A stretch of 64,000 nt of DNA from contig BGZK01001262.1 in assembly GCA_005406025.1 (NCBI GenBank), positions 1 to 64,000 of the forward strand, read 5' to 3'. Shown piece after piece: positions 38,040-51,110 of this stretch. A program made the position numbers and the translations under genes. Positions within the stretch are counted from its first letter, which is position 1, and each line of letters opens with the position of its first letter. Source of the stretch: Eumeta japonica. Lineage: Eukaryota; Arthropoda; Insecta; Lepidoptera; Psychidae. Under the pieces are notes generated by a model. It did not search any database. It was not told the origin of the DNA and was given only the letters and a program-made list of their open reading frames with translations.

Positions 38040-38700
38040 GTAAGAGTTTAAGTAGGTTTATACAGAACTTTGCCTTGTCCTATAACCTAACACAATTGGT
38101 ATCGTCATCCACACAAGTACCAAACTTAATTAGCCATACGTTATCTTTAATAAATCTTCTACCGATCTTACACCCCGACAATTATAAAGTTTTCGTTAAT
38201 GCTCCGCTTGCATCGTCAGACGACTTTGTGGTTCGGTGTAAGGTGCCTCTCACACGGCCACTGCTGTCAATCCGAACAAGAAAACGTCGTGTTTGATACT
38301 ACAACTAGCAGACTGTGTTGAGATGCGAACTTTATTTGTGTTATATCCACAGGGGTCAGTTTACTTCAAGGCATTCGTTTCTAATACCTGCGCTGACTTC
38401 ATTGCTGCAGTGGCGCTACAGGCCAAGAATGTTAGTGTTGTTACCAAGTGGGAAATATAATTCCCTGTTTTGTAAGCCTTTTCACACGGCATCTCATCTT
38501 TAACTGGAATTGTGTCAAGCTGAATGGATTTCATTGTGCAATGATGGGTCAAATGCCAATCTACTCAAAATGGACGAATCAAAACTTTGCACGTTTACTG
38601 CTAGAAAATCTTTTTTTCTCCCGTCTCTACTCTTTGGAAGCATTTTATTTAGTGCCACACCTAGTATCGGGATCCTTTTTATCGACGTATCGATGAGCGT
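38040..38700 (+). mobile_element. Old LINE endonuclease fragment (copy in G1)
   Basis: Counterpart of 4086-4745: LTQLVSSSTQVPNLISHT, PLASSDDFVVRC. Here the SDH motif has become SDD. Confidence 0.65.
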
Positions 38701-39432
38701 TCAGTTTTGCGTACATATAGACAGAAAAGTAAAAGTAGCTTTTAAAAAGCTCGGTTTGCTCTATAGAGCGCCAGAGTAATTCAAACCAGATCATCGGCAC
38801 TTACTTTACAAGGCACAGGTTGGACTTCATCTGTTCTGTTGTCACTTTTAGGCAAGGGCACCCCAATGCCAACTTTTCTTATAAAACAGCGTCGACCGTT
38901 GCAAATCGCATTAAAATCGATTGGCTCGTTCGAAAGATGTGGTTAACGAAGAATTTGAAAACAAAAGTTTTATCAAAAAACGTAGGAAATATATGACGAA
39001 TTAAAACTGCGTCAAATGCCATAAGGCAGTCAAAATCTGCTGAAAAGGATTTATAGTCGTATTTAAAAAATAGTGTTTTAAACTTCCCGCAATAAAAATT
39101 TTCTTAAATTAATAACACACTGTTATCAGTTCGTATTGCCAAAACAGAATTTTCAGTAGATCTTGACGTTCTAGGATCATAGGAATCTATTTTAGCCATT
39201 TTCTATTGCTGAGCAATGTCAGTATGGCTGCATATGTGTGTGTGTGCGTGTGTGCGCGCGCGCCGCGCGTCAGAATCTAATTACTTATAGGTTTTTGCTC
39301 GAAAAAGCGACATCAATCGTTGCAAACTGCCTCAAAATTGGTAGGTTTGTCCGAGAAACATATTTTACGGAGCATTCTAAAAAAAGTAATTTTCATAATA
39401 TTGTGAAACTTTTGTTGGATTTATGTTTGGTA

Positions 39433-39495
39433 ATCCGACGCAGTTTCATAAACAGAAAAAAAATGACTTTTTCTGTTTATGAAATTGCGTCGGAT
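39433..39495. repeat. 28-bp inverted repeat with 7-bp spacer
   Basis: Arms 39433-39460 and 39468-39495 pair with one mismatch. G0 (around 5330-5372) has only the right-arm sequence. Confidence 0.92.
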
Positions 39496-40066
39496 GCCAT
39501 AAAGAAGATCGAAATTGAACAACACGTTCGACAGGCGTAATTGTTGAAAGATTAAAAAAACGTTTTGTATATATATGTAATTATTTATACTCGAAGCATT
39601 CGAAATGTATCAGAATTATATTTTTGTACTAGGAGACTTCAAAAAAGCACTAAAACTGATCTCTCGAGGGTAATGAACTCAACAATTTATTACTACTTTA
39701 TTTTTGGGCGCTTCGGGCTCTGAAATAGCCGGAAGTTCCGCTAATGGCTGCAGGGTCAACCGTCTTACAGATTTTTTTAACGCGCTGTAACTCAGGAGGT
39801 GCTAATGAACCAGTTCCGTTTGTTTATGACCTAAATTGTTTGTAGTCATCTGATTCATTTCAAACCGGTTCTACGAGTACTAACGATCCCAACATTCATA
39901 AATATTCCGCTCGTATGAGCATTTTTTTTATTTTTCTTTTTGTACTATTTTAAAATTAACAGTTTGTACTATCCTAAATTTAATTCGTGGTACAAAATAA
40001 TGCAATTTCGCGTTAATTAATTTTAGAGGTGTTTGTATACGGATTATAAAAAATGAGGATACTCAC

Positions 40067-40118
40067 TGACAATCTTCTAGTTTTCCACAAGTTTTGAGGC
40101 CATCGACAAAAGAAGACA
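40067..40118 (-). CDS. G1 exon 3: 52-bp microexon before sushi X
   Basis: 52 bp, phase 1 in and 2 out, between TTTTCAG and GTGAGT. Encodes SSFVDGLKTCGKLEDC; two cysteines six residues apart. G0's copy (5940-5991) has these two cysteines as Phe and Tyr. Confidence 0.65.
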
Positions 40119-40223
40119 CTGAAAATAAAATAATATTAATTCTTGGAAGTTTAACACAAACGAAAAAAACTGATTTTATTAATGAAATTAGCGATATGGG
40201 TTTGCAGTTCATACATTAATTAC

Positions 40224-40298
40224 CAAAACATGTAACATATTCTTCTAGGAAACTACGGCATGAGGAGCAGCCATGAGAGAGCCAAACATTATAACGAT
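40224..40298 (-). CDS. G1 exon 2: 75-bp Cys-rich exon
   Basis: 75 bp, phase 1 to 1, encoding RYNVWLSHGCSSCRSFLEEY then VTCF. Sequence appears identical in G0 (6096-6170) while flanking intron differs at many sites, which argues for past coding constraint. Acceptor is GAAG with a weak upstream pyrimidine run. I do not recognise the fold; a degenerate LDLa start is possible but not supported by an SDE motif. Confidence 0.5.
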
Positions 40299-40870
40299 CT
40301 TCATATTTTTGTTTTGAAAAGCAAATACATTTAAGTAACAAGTGATTTATGTATAAGATTCCTCACTTTATTTTCAAAATCACGAGAAAGTCGTGACGTA
40401 TCTTAAAGTATCGATTTTACACGACACAAATGTTGACAACAAGAAAAAATTACATTAAATTTTCGACAGGATCTTAGTTAAAAAGACAAACAGTTAAACG
40501 GAACGATGAAGCAATACAAATATTAGGTGCGTTCTAAAATTTGTTTTTGCAAATAACCTGCCTCTTTCAAAATCAAACTAACAAACAAAGTATTAGTTCT
40601 TTCTTCGGCCTTTTACACTTTGCATTAAAGTAATTTAAGAGTGCCATTTTAAAATAACGAGACTAAATAAACACACAAATCGGATGCATTGAGTAGTGTA
40701 AATGTATATATTTGTTTACATGTCATAATGTCTTGATCTTCATAAACTGACTATTATAAGTATTACATTTGCGTGTAACTTTTGACTTGTAATATTGCAA
40801 TCGGTAAACTGCGTGTGCTGTAAATGTTCAAGTAACTTTCAACAGCAAAGCAATAGTCAACGAAACTCAC

Positions 40871-40898
40871 CACAAAGTAACAGGGCGATCCAACTCAT
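40871..40898 (-). CDS. G1 exon 1: start codon and signal-peptide start
   Basis: ATG followed by eight codons (MSWIALLLC) plus one base, then donor GTGAGT. Short hydrophobic stretch fits the start of a secretion signal. Identical to G0 6743-6770. The ATG is chosen because the phase (1) matches the next exon. The hydrophobic run is short, so an unseen 1-1 exon between exons 1 and 2 is possible. Confidence 0.6.
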
Positions 40899-41429
40899 AG
40901 TGACGCTATTTACTTGACAATTAAGGAGAAAATACTTAATCGATGTCACTACTGGAAAATAACTGATGTAATCCCTCTAGTTGTACCGCATTCACAAGCG
41001 AGACATTTCCGAAGGAGCACCTCAAGCGCACTGACGGACCCAAACTGGTTCCCGGGAGACCTGAACAAACGAGAAAAAGCGAGAGGATATTTAACAGTGA
41101 GTAAGTGGTATGGTGACACACAACGTACCGGTTCTGTTGTCCCATCCTTCGAGACATTAATATTACTGGAAACAGATGAAATAAAAAAAAATATTGAAGT
41201 CTCGACTATCATTCGCAAATGTATTCCCGTTTGACTTACTGCTACGGTTCAAGCCCTATCGCCGAACCTTGTGTCAATTGCAAATCCTTTCATATAAATC
41301 CGTTTCTATTATGACAGTAGAAAACTAAAGCTTATTTCATCAGCTATCTGACACAAAAAGAAGACCAAAAGAAATATGCAGAGTTTAATGTATTACAGTA
41401 CAATTTCTGTGAAATCAATATATGTACAT

Positions 41430-43918
41430 ACTAGCGGTCACATGCCCGCGTCGCCGGACATAAACGTCAACGTCATTGCTCGATGTCAGTTCCGGCCCGC
41501 TCTCGACTTCAATGCCGGTCGCGATGCCGATCTCGCTGCTCCCTCGGGCGCTAAGGGCAGTGGTAACAAGTAACGATTTATACTGGAACATCGACACGAC
41601 AACGAAATGTATAAACACCATTATTACTGGTATTTGCACATTTACTACGTAAAATGTAATGTTTTTGTGTATGTAATATAAAACAATCTTACCATATTAA
41701 TCTTATACTCTATTTGAGAAATAATATACCTCCATGCAAAATTTGATTACAATCCGTCACGACACAAGCGTATTTCAAACAAATACTTTTACATTTTTAC
41801 ATTATAAATGGTCTTTAACCATCTACTAAGGATCCCGCATCAAGTGGTCGCAGTCCCGTACTGATACGAGCAGTAGTCTTTACGTGATTGAGCCTCAAAG
41901 AAAAGGAACTTCGTTATATACATACATATTCAATACGTAAATATATATTATATGTGAAATATATACAAAATAATAATATAATGGACATATGGTGTATTTA
42001 TAAAATGCAGGTGATGTTAATATATTTAGCTCAAATAAATAATGTTATATTCTGTAGGTGAATTATCCACAGACGCAGTTTGATATAGTTTTAGAGCTTA
42101 AAGTACGACAGAAGCTACCCAAAGTCTTCTGGACGTTTTAACTTTATTTAAGTGTTAACTTTCACTATTATTACAAGCTCTGTTGTTATAAAGTTTAGAT
42201 ATACAATTTAAGCCTACTTTAATAAGTTACCTCTGTTGTCGAATAAGCAAACGATAATGACCTAAGTACTTAAAAATATATAATGTTATATTTTGTTGGC
42301 CGTTAGCAATGAATTATAGACAACTTGGAAATCATCACAACAGTGTAGGTTCAAAATTTTCATCATTTTTACTTTTCTGAATATAATTAAGTATTTTTAC
42401 TTCATTGGTAAAAATCTAATATCCTTACAAGAGATTATAAAAAGAGCCGATGTCGATGCGGTATAGTCCGCCAGAAGTTCAATACGCGATAATCTGTTAG
42501 CACTCTCAAACTTGTTAGCACTAAGGCCGTTCCACCAGTCGCACTGCAGTGGTGTCAAGTTTGTATTCTCGGTTATATTTATTAATTTGTTGCATATAAT
42601 AGAACACACATGAGCGAGCAACAGTTATTCGGATGCAAATTGTGAGAGAATATTTTGTTGCACTTGGAGCGGAGACGCGGTTCGCTACCATAGTTTACGT
42701 TCCATCGAACCATTTGTTTGAGGATGAAATATGGGTTCACCGAACTCTTAGTCTTATTCTGTCATTGTACGTTGATACTATTCGAGGAAACTGTTATCCG
42801 TTTTAACCATTAGTAATATTTTTATACAATGTAATGTAACGTAACGAAACGGACAATGATGGATATCAGAAAATTGAATTTTCCTCCAGAATGTAATCAT
42901 TTGAAGAATGTGAATCGATATTATAGTCCAATTTTATGTGAGAAAAGTGATACAAGTATTCATATGCGTCACTGATGCGTCTGTATGAATGTCCATACTA
43001 AGTTATAAAACAATTATCGAATATCATATTAAAGATCCAATCACTTGATTCACAATCAAAAGATAACCCATTACCTGCATCTCGCTTCTACCACGATAAT
43101 GCAAGGATGGATATCTTACTCTTTGGTGTTAATATACGATCATAGTAAATTAAATTTAGAATGACGCATATCAAATTTTCCTTATATTCTACTGCATAAG
43201 CTTTTGAGGGATGACGATATGACTTTATTTATGAAAACTCATATGTGTTAGTTCTTGAAGATGTAGCCTATAACTTTTATTAATATTGCAAATATTGTTC
43301 GAAAATATTGAGTTTTAAACTGACAGCATTACGACAGGTTGTGTAATTTTATTGTGTCTTATTTATTTCACATAATCCATCCTCAAGTCAATGGATGAAC
43401 ATGCAGACACAAAATATAGGAGTAAAATTAAAGCCGGTTTGAAGTTTAATGTGACACTTCAGTTTTTTATTAACGTGAGTTTAGTGATGTGTTTAAGGGG
43501 ATTTAGTGTGAGTGGAAAATAAATACAAGGAATAGAATAAAAGGATCAGTGAAGTGAGTCAAAGGACGGACTTCAGTATCGCAACAATAAATAATATTGT
43601 GTCGGAAGTGTCAAGAGTTATAATGAAAATAAAAGTAGTTTATTTATTTCTTATCGAGTGTTTTAATTAGCAATTCAATAAATTTTACAGTGCGGTAAAT
43701 AAAACGTATTAATTTTGTTGTATTTTGTTTGTATTAAGAATGTTTTATAATTGATAATAATTATAATGCTAAGTACTTACTGTTAAAATGTTAACATCAA
43801 TAATGAAAATAAAAGCAAAAGAAAATAATAATTAAAAATTATACAGAAAATTATTTTATCTTGTACATAATGATAGAGAGAATCATAAAATATCTATAAC
43901 GTTGCCTAAAAATGTTAT
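41430..43918. other. Spacer between G1 and G2
   Basis: AT-rich; counterpart of 7305-7517 plus 12722-15070. Contains the empty Helitron site at 41659/41660 and a single-arm version of the palindrome. No gene seen. Confidence 0.5.
43639..43644 (-). promoter_or_regulatory. Possible poly(A) signal of G2
   Basis: AATAAA in minus sense within AATAAATAAA, about 275 bases past the G2 stop. A matching element lies after the G1 remnant at 14793-14798. It is the closest canonical hexamer I noticed; weak evidence by itself. Confidence 0.35.
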
Positions 43919-44124
43919 CTAGATATTAGTAAAATTTAAATGATCTTTAATGAAATGCTCATGCGCCAGTATGTGGGTAAACGTGGGTACTGCGTGCGTG
44001 TTGCACTTCTTGTCGTTATTGGCCGCGGTCGAAGCGACCCCTCTCAGGTAATGTCGCCGTAATGGTCCCTCCTCTTTGACGAACACGAGTCCTCCGCCGC
44101 TGTCTCCCTTGCACAGCGCCGTAC
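43919..44124 (-). CDS. G2 exon: catalytic serine and stop
   Basis: 206 bp after TACCAG. Encodes GTALCKGDSGGGLVFVKEE with intact GDSGG, then LRRHYLRGVAST, KKCNTHAVPTFTHI and a TAG stop at 43919-43921. The residue six before the catalytic Ser (S1 pocket, chymotrypsin 189) is Ala, so a trypsin-like Arg/Lys preference is not expected. G1's copy has lost the acceptor and the frame. Confidence 0.88.
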
Positions 44125-47100
44125 CTGGTACAAGCGAGTAATTCGTTAACTAACTCAAAGAAATCCTTGAAGCAAAACTTAGTGCTTATAAATAAAAGTA
44201 CATAAATAAATACGATGATTGCAATTTTCATCAATTAAATTAACAATAAGTTCTCTCTTTCCACACAATGACTTGAACCGGTCTTTGTCGAAAACGAAAT
44301 TAAACTTATCTAACTTGTAGAATCAATTGAATTTAGAATTTTATGCAATGAAATTGACTTAATTGCTATTACGTACTGTATAGTTATAATCATACACGTT
44401 ATCATGATTCTTGTAAATATTGTTGGGTTCCTCAAAGATTTCGGTCGCCACAGAAGCGCAGTGTGTTTTACAGCACTTTCTAATTTATTCCTCTTACACT
44501 AAAACATATTGAGAGTCCTTTCTACTTCCTGGAGAAAATTTTTAAATTTGTCATCATCCCGAAAGTTTAAAAAAAATTACTCTAGGAAGGTACTGGCATT
44601 ACCAGAAAATCACCCCTCTCCCCAGATTGTTCTGGTCAGCTCCTTATCTTGAGGGATCATATTTTGAGGCAGTTTATTGTAATAGTAAATTCACATTACG
44701 GGCTTGTGTGGTGACGAAGTTCGTCTTTCTCACCCCCAGTACCTGAGACAGGTGCGCTTCGATACTTTGAGTATATTTAGAGGGATTGATTATAAAATTA
44801 ACGAGGTTTGCTAATTGATGACAGTCAAGTGACCCAATATTCTGTGCGTGAATGATACTAAAAAAGGAGGATAGTGATGTGGTCATCAAACACGGATTAT
44901 TTTATCTGGCGTTGATCAGACACAACGAGTATGCCGGGTACTAGCTTTGTCCTATCAGAACAAAAATTTAATCTGTGAACGACTATAAATATAAAACCCA
45001 TGATCTTTTATACTAAGCACGTATGTCCCGCGTATTTCCAAACCGACCTATCATCGTTAAGAGATTCGGTCGAATGTAAGGTATATACTATCGAAATGAT
45101 ATAAAAATGAGAAAATAGTCATTTTCAGTATTAGTTTGGTGGGTATATAAAGGGGTGGTATAAAAAAAGTAAGTTTTGAGGTGAAAAAATGAATGAGAAT
45201 TTGGATTGCCTTCTTTTACTTTAACAAGAGTTTAACTTGTTTGTGACAAACGCTATGATTAACCAAAGCAGAATACACTGAGTAGAGAAGAGAAGATAAG
45301 AATATAATTGCTTTGCAGCTGTGGATGGTTGTTTGAATGGATAGGTGAGTGTACTCTATCGTTAACCTTGGGACTAACTGTTTTTAGTTGTCTGCTGTGT
45401 TAAACGTTTACAACATCGTACAATAATGGTCACTACGAAGCTATAACGAATAAAACTGGGTAAACTTCAGGTTCTCTATGTGGAAGATGAGAATTAGCAT
45501 GTAGAGTAATTAAAATATATCTTCGGCGAAATCAAATTATGTTATTAAGATTTGACAAAATGTGGAAGATACAGAAGTCTGTACTCGAATATGAAACAGA
45601 AAAGTTATGTGGAGTGAATAAAAGTTAAAATTTCAGGAAGTTACATAAAATTAGTGAAAATGCGAATAAATTAAACAGTTAATGAAAAATAGACAACGTG
45701 GGCAAAATTTGCTGTCTACAAGCGGAAAGTTTGAAGGACAAGTTGAGAGTTTGAAATCACATGTAAAGCTACAAAATTAAATGATGCGTGAAAGAAAGAA
45801 AAGTTTTATAAAATGAGATTGAAGGTCGGATTTTTATTAAATGTCATTTCCTGGTGAGAGAAACACGAACGGTTGCCAATATTCTACTGGACAAATGTTT
45901 ACGAATGGCGAGGCTATTAATAGTAAATCTAAAATTTATATAAATTAGGCTTACCATTAGTATGTCCTGCACATATTTTATCACTGGTTATATAGGCGCG
46001 GAAATCTGGAGACGAATTAGCGATGCATTGATCGATCTCCACATAAGGTAAACGTACAACTTGGAGCTCTGGAGATGTGTGACCGTCTTCGTCGATGAAG
46101 CCCCAACCAGCAATCTAAAAGGTTGAGACAATAAAAAGGTAACCGGTATAATGAAGCTTAATTTTAACCGTCTAGGAAAAACAGATTCACCAAACTAGCA
46201 TCGCCCAAGAATGTTCTAAAATAAAAGGAAAAGTTTTAAATAGAAGCCTGATTACAGAACAAATTATTATATAAAGAAACGACCTGTCAACGAAAGATCT
46301 AGGGTTCTAATTTGTTCTTGTTTGTTCTTTTTAAAGATCTGCATTATAAAGCTTTCCAGGATTTTGGCAAACATCTACAGAATATCGTTCTTATATCAAA
46401 AAAAAATAAAAATAAAGCAATGTACAATGATTTTTTGTACAAATTATTAATTTTCATAAATAACTAAATTTCTACACTCTATATCGAACTTGATATATTT
46501 GTAAAAAATACTTTTTCGTTGTCAAGTCACATCCGTTGTGATAGACTTTACGTTATATAATTCCATATAGCCTATGACAAGTGGAACTCTAAGACAAAGC
46601 TAATCTTCTACGCCAACCTATGTATAGCTAGTAATATTATCCGAAACGTCATCTGACGTATTAAAAAACTGGACAAGTGCGAGTCGAACTTGCCCACCCA
46701 GAATTCCATACAAATTCGCAGGTACATATTATAAATAGTGTAGAAAACCAGTCTCGCAGTTTTTTCCGAGTTTTGTTTGTAATTTTTTGTGATTCTATTC
46801 AAAATATACAGCTTCAAGGGAATATAGACTGGAGTATATGATTTTAATTTCCACGCGTTCCCGAGATAAAGGGTCTTGACAGACGGTGTGATCTTTAAAA
46901 GTGATCTTATAAAGGTTTCGTTTTTCCTTTTAGCGTACGGAATCCTAAAAATAATGAAAATAGATGAGACCAATCATCCTGGTAGTGAATTATAAATACA
47001 AAGTGATAAACTTCCTCTTCTCACAACCGCCACTCAAGAATATAAAATGAAGAAAGAAGTTCAACCTTTGGCTTTCAAATACCTGTGAAGCGACAAAAGA

Positions 47101-50100
47101 AATTGATAACAAATTATGTTTTCTTTATTTCTTTAATTTACAAAACGCATGTTGAGTTTTTTTCAAATTTGGCCGAAAATCCATTGAGGATTTTAAAAGT
47201 AGACTGTTTTATGTTAATACATTAAAATCTAAAAAGCTATCGCTCTATAAGTCTATTAATGACATTTCATTCTTTGAAGTTTTTAGTTCTATTGTCTAAA
47301 AAATATTCTTAAAACGTCTTGGGACAAATACAATTGCAAATTTATATTTCACGAAATATTCACTTACATCTGTGTCTACTGATAAGGTCTCCATGACTAG
47401 AGCTATGGCTAGAGCAACCATAGGCTACTGTACATAGGCTCCTCGGTGATTTGCTTTTGGAGTGCAATCACATCTACTGTTATATACTGTCTACCTCATC
47501 CTGCACACAGTTCAACCCGCGTGGTCAGTTCCCGTGACGCACCGTCTGATGATGCGTTGGCACACGGCGTTACAGCGATTGTAACGGCAAACATCGTAAC
47601 ACAAAGCAAATACACTACCGCGCCAAGGCAGAGACGCAGTAGACCTTGTAAGGTCTAATCTGTACTATTTAGAGGTACAGTATTTAGATGTATTGCTATT
47701 TCCATTTCTATATCTAAAATCATTTATTGTTTTATAACAATACTTTCGTATTTTTTTAGTGTGAACTAAATGTGACTTAATACTAGTCTTGAATCAAATA
47801 AAACCTACGAACAGCCGCACAATGAACTTTTGCTGCTTCAACTATTCCAAACATATTGAACTCTTATCGGCCATATATAAGATCTTTTCCCTTAATATTC
47901 GTCTTCAACTACTCACTTTACCCAAATTGCCTGCTGTTAGTTGTGTACGGTCCAACTTCAAATCGAAATCAACGCAAACGGGCCTCACGTACTCGTTGAA
48001 GTCGAAAGGCTTCGACAGGTACACTATAGCGATGTCGTCCTGGAAGTTGGTCTGTACGCCTCGAAACCTTTTGGGGATCACAATGTCGTTCACCTGAAAG
48101 ACAAAACGGAACTATACATAAGAACTATGATTAAATATGTAGCTAACGTGGTTGTTATCTAGTATTCTAAGTACGGACTTCTGTGTATTTGTATGTCAAA
48201 TCAAATCATTTCCAAAAATATTTAATTCGTAGTTAATAAAATACGTCATTAATCAATTCCATTCAACATTACCATTTATTCCAAATGCTGATTTACCTCG
48301 AGACGAATGAGCATAAAACGCAAAGGTTATGAAATTAAACAAACATACATTTTTTTTAATGTTTAAAAAAATTAAAGTGATGACAAGCTTAACATTCTGA
48401 AGTGAGCAGTACCAAAAGAGCAAAATCAACGTGTCAGTGTCACTATTTTAATAAATTCAAATTCAAATTCAAAATATCTTTGTTTCATAGGTTACAAAAT
48501 AACACTTGAAATACGTCATATTTTTTTGCGAATTTACACTTTACTGCTTGTTCGGAAGGCAGTTTTTCCTCAAGAAGAACGAGCAAGAAACTTAAGGGTA
48601 GCTCTTTTCTAACTTGCACATACATAACCAAAACAATTACGGAATCATTAGGAATGACAATCCCAGTAAGACGTCGAGCCGCTTATGCCCATTGATTTTT
48701 GTCTTCTAAATATTCAGAAATAGCATAGTACCCTTTTTTACTGAGTGATTGTTTAATAGCACTCTTAAATTTATGTAGGGGTAAATCTTGTATATCTACA
48801 GGAACCTTATTGAATAGGCGCACACAGAGCCCTCTGAATGAATTTGAAACTTTACTTAGTCGACTAACATGTGAATTCAGTTTATTTTTTTTTTTCTGGT
48901 ATTGAGATTATGTCGACTACTATTTCTTTTAAACATTTCTAAATTTTTTTTTACATATAATAAATTTTCATAAATGAATTGAGATGCCAGGATTAAAATT
49001 CTAATTTCCTTAAACTTATTTCTAATGGACGTATGAGGTCCGAGCTTGTAAATTGCGCTTCTGCAGCACCAAAATTTTCTGAATATCCGCGGCGTTTCCC
49101 CAGAGCAAGATACCATACGACATCAGACTATGGGAACAGCTAAAATAAACCAATCTGCCAGTTTCGACGTCTGATAAATTTCTCATTTTTTTGACAGCAT
49201 AGGCGGCAGAGCTAAGCCTTTTCGCCAACTTACTTATATGAGGACCCCATTGAAGCCTGTCATCTAAAGTAATTCCTAGGAACACTGTAGAATTAACAAA
49301 CTCCAATTCTTGGTTGCGTACTGAAATAGTTCCGGATCCATGTCTTACATTTGGAAGTGAGAATCTTATACATTTTATTTTCATTTCATTAAGAAGTAAG
49401 TTATTTGCAGTAAACCATTTCTCTACCTTAGAGATAGCATTGTTCACATCGTCATAAGTAGGCTGTTGTCTTTTAACTTTGAATAACAAAGAAGTATCAT
49501 CTGCAAACAATACTATCTCATGAGCATCCTTAACAAGGCTAGGCAAATCATTTATGTAGACTAAAAAGAGAAAGAGACCAAGAATTGATCCCTGCGGTAC
49601 ACTCATGTGAACTATGGATCCAGACGATTTCTTACCATTGACATCAACCCTCTGAACCCTGTTACTCAAATTCGACTTCAGAAGGTCGAGTGCCCGGCCT
49701 GTTACTCCATAGTGACGTAGTTTCCCGATCAGAGTTTCATGATCAACACAATCAAAAGCCTTGGAGAGATCGCAAAATATGCTAATTGCATCTCGCGAAT
49801 CCTCCCAGGCTCCAAAAATATGTTGCACTAGCTCAACGCCAGCATCGATTGTTGAGCGACCCCGAGTAAAACCGAATTTTTTATTTGACATTGGTATAAA
49901 AATGTACTAACAACTGCTTTAGGTTTAATTTTTCGAATATTTTGCTAAGTGACGGTAGTATAGATGTGGGTCTAAAGTTATTGGGACTTGATGCACTACC
50001 GCCTTTGAATAATGGAATTACTTTACTATCTTTCATCAAATCGGGAAACACGCCATCATCTAAACACTTATTAAAGATAAACGCCAAATGTGGCGCAATA

Positions 50101-51062
50101 TAATCTATAATTGAGCTTACAATTATAATAGAAAGACCATGAATGTCAGCAGTTCTCTTCATGTCTAGAGATTTAAATGTTTGGATAACTTCTTCAGAAC
50201 TAACATGTTTAAATTTAAATTCCAAATTAATATCACAAATTGAACTATTATTCCTCAGTAATGATTCGGCAAGAGCGGGAGATGAGTTAAGAGAACTCGT
50301 AGTTAAAACTCAACTACGTAGTTAATACTCAAGGCATGTGCTATGACGGGTTCAGAGATATAATCTTTATTAGAGTTTTATCGTACGACTGTCTATTTAA
50401 GGTCCATTTATGTAAACAGAGTATATCACAATTATAAATTTAATCAATCGGATTGTTAATCACGAAAACTTTACATGCATTTCAGTGTACGTAATCCCAA
50501 ATTCGGAGTCAAAATGTATGATAAAAGTTCTGGCCGACGCATTAAATCATCGCTAAAACTGTATTTTGTTATTCGAATTTCGACATGTTGATTTGCACGT
50601 GCCAGTGTATTCGTCTTGTGGAAGATGAAGAGACATGTTATGACTCTTATTGTTTCTAGTAATACAAGCGTTTTGTTTGCAATCGGCGTAATGTTTAAAT
50701 AAATAGCCGGCGCGTGTTTAACCTAAATCACCATTTAATTTGTCGTTTTCAAACGTTCGCAACTCACTTTCTATCCTTGCTTTCATTTGTTTCAAATTAT
50801 TGCATGCGTTGAGTCTGGCTGTTGACTTAGAGTATCGAAGTGCTCAAGACATCCAAATTATAATTAATTTAGGGCAATATAACTTAATCTAAAAGCCGAA
50901 TGATCTTTGGAACCAAATCAAGTACAAACCCAAGCAAACGCAAATAAAATTATTTCTCTTTAGTTGTAACGGCTTACAGCTATTTATATAGCGTGTGTGT
51001 GTGTGTGTATGCGTGTGCGTGTGCGTGCGTGTGAGTGTGTGTGCGTGAGTGTGTGTGTGCGC

Positions 51063-51110
<48 letters not shown>

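Larger units (their letters stand above)
15072..40898 (-). pseudogene. G1: modular serine protease pseudogene
   Basis: Collinear copy of the G2 gene plus its 5' part: 40871-40898 (start), 40224-40298, 40067-40118, 37484-37695 (sushi X), 36418-36454, 34840-35047 (sushi A), 34525-34573, 25612-25821 (sushi B), 24948-25156 (Wonton), 24198-24480, 19914-20035 (His), 16689-16848, and a Ser-exon remnant at 15072-15275. The five 5'-most exons, the linker microexon, the His exon and the 16.7 kb exon are open. Sushi A, sushi B, Wonton, first protease exon and Ser exon each have net frame changes; the Asp exon was not found; the Ser-exon acceptor is gone. An LTR element sits in the sushi-B intron. The 5' exons (start to sushi X, 404 bp) stay in frame, so a truncated secreted product is conceivable. 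Confidence 0.85.

Noticed and set aside
15072..40898. G1 frameshifts as pure sequencing error
   Set aside because: Cannot be excluded for each single-base change, but the missing Asp exon, lost Ser acceptor and multiple TGA/TAA make real decay the simpler view.
46608..46973. 121-codon minus-strand ORF
   Set aside because: Coincides with a dispersed lepidopteran repeat; no protein features.
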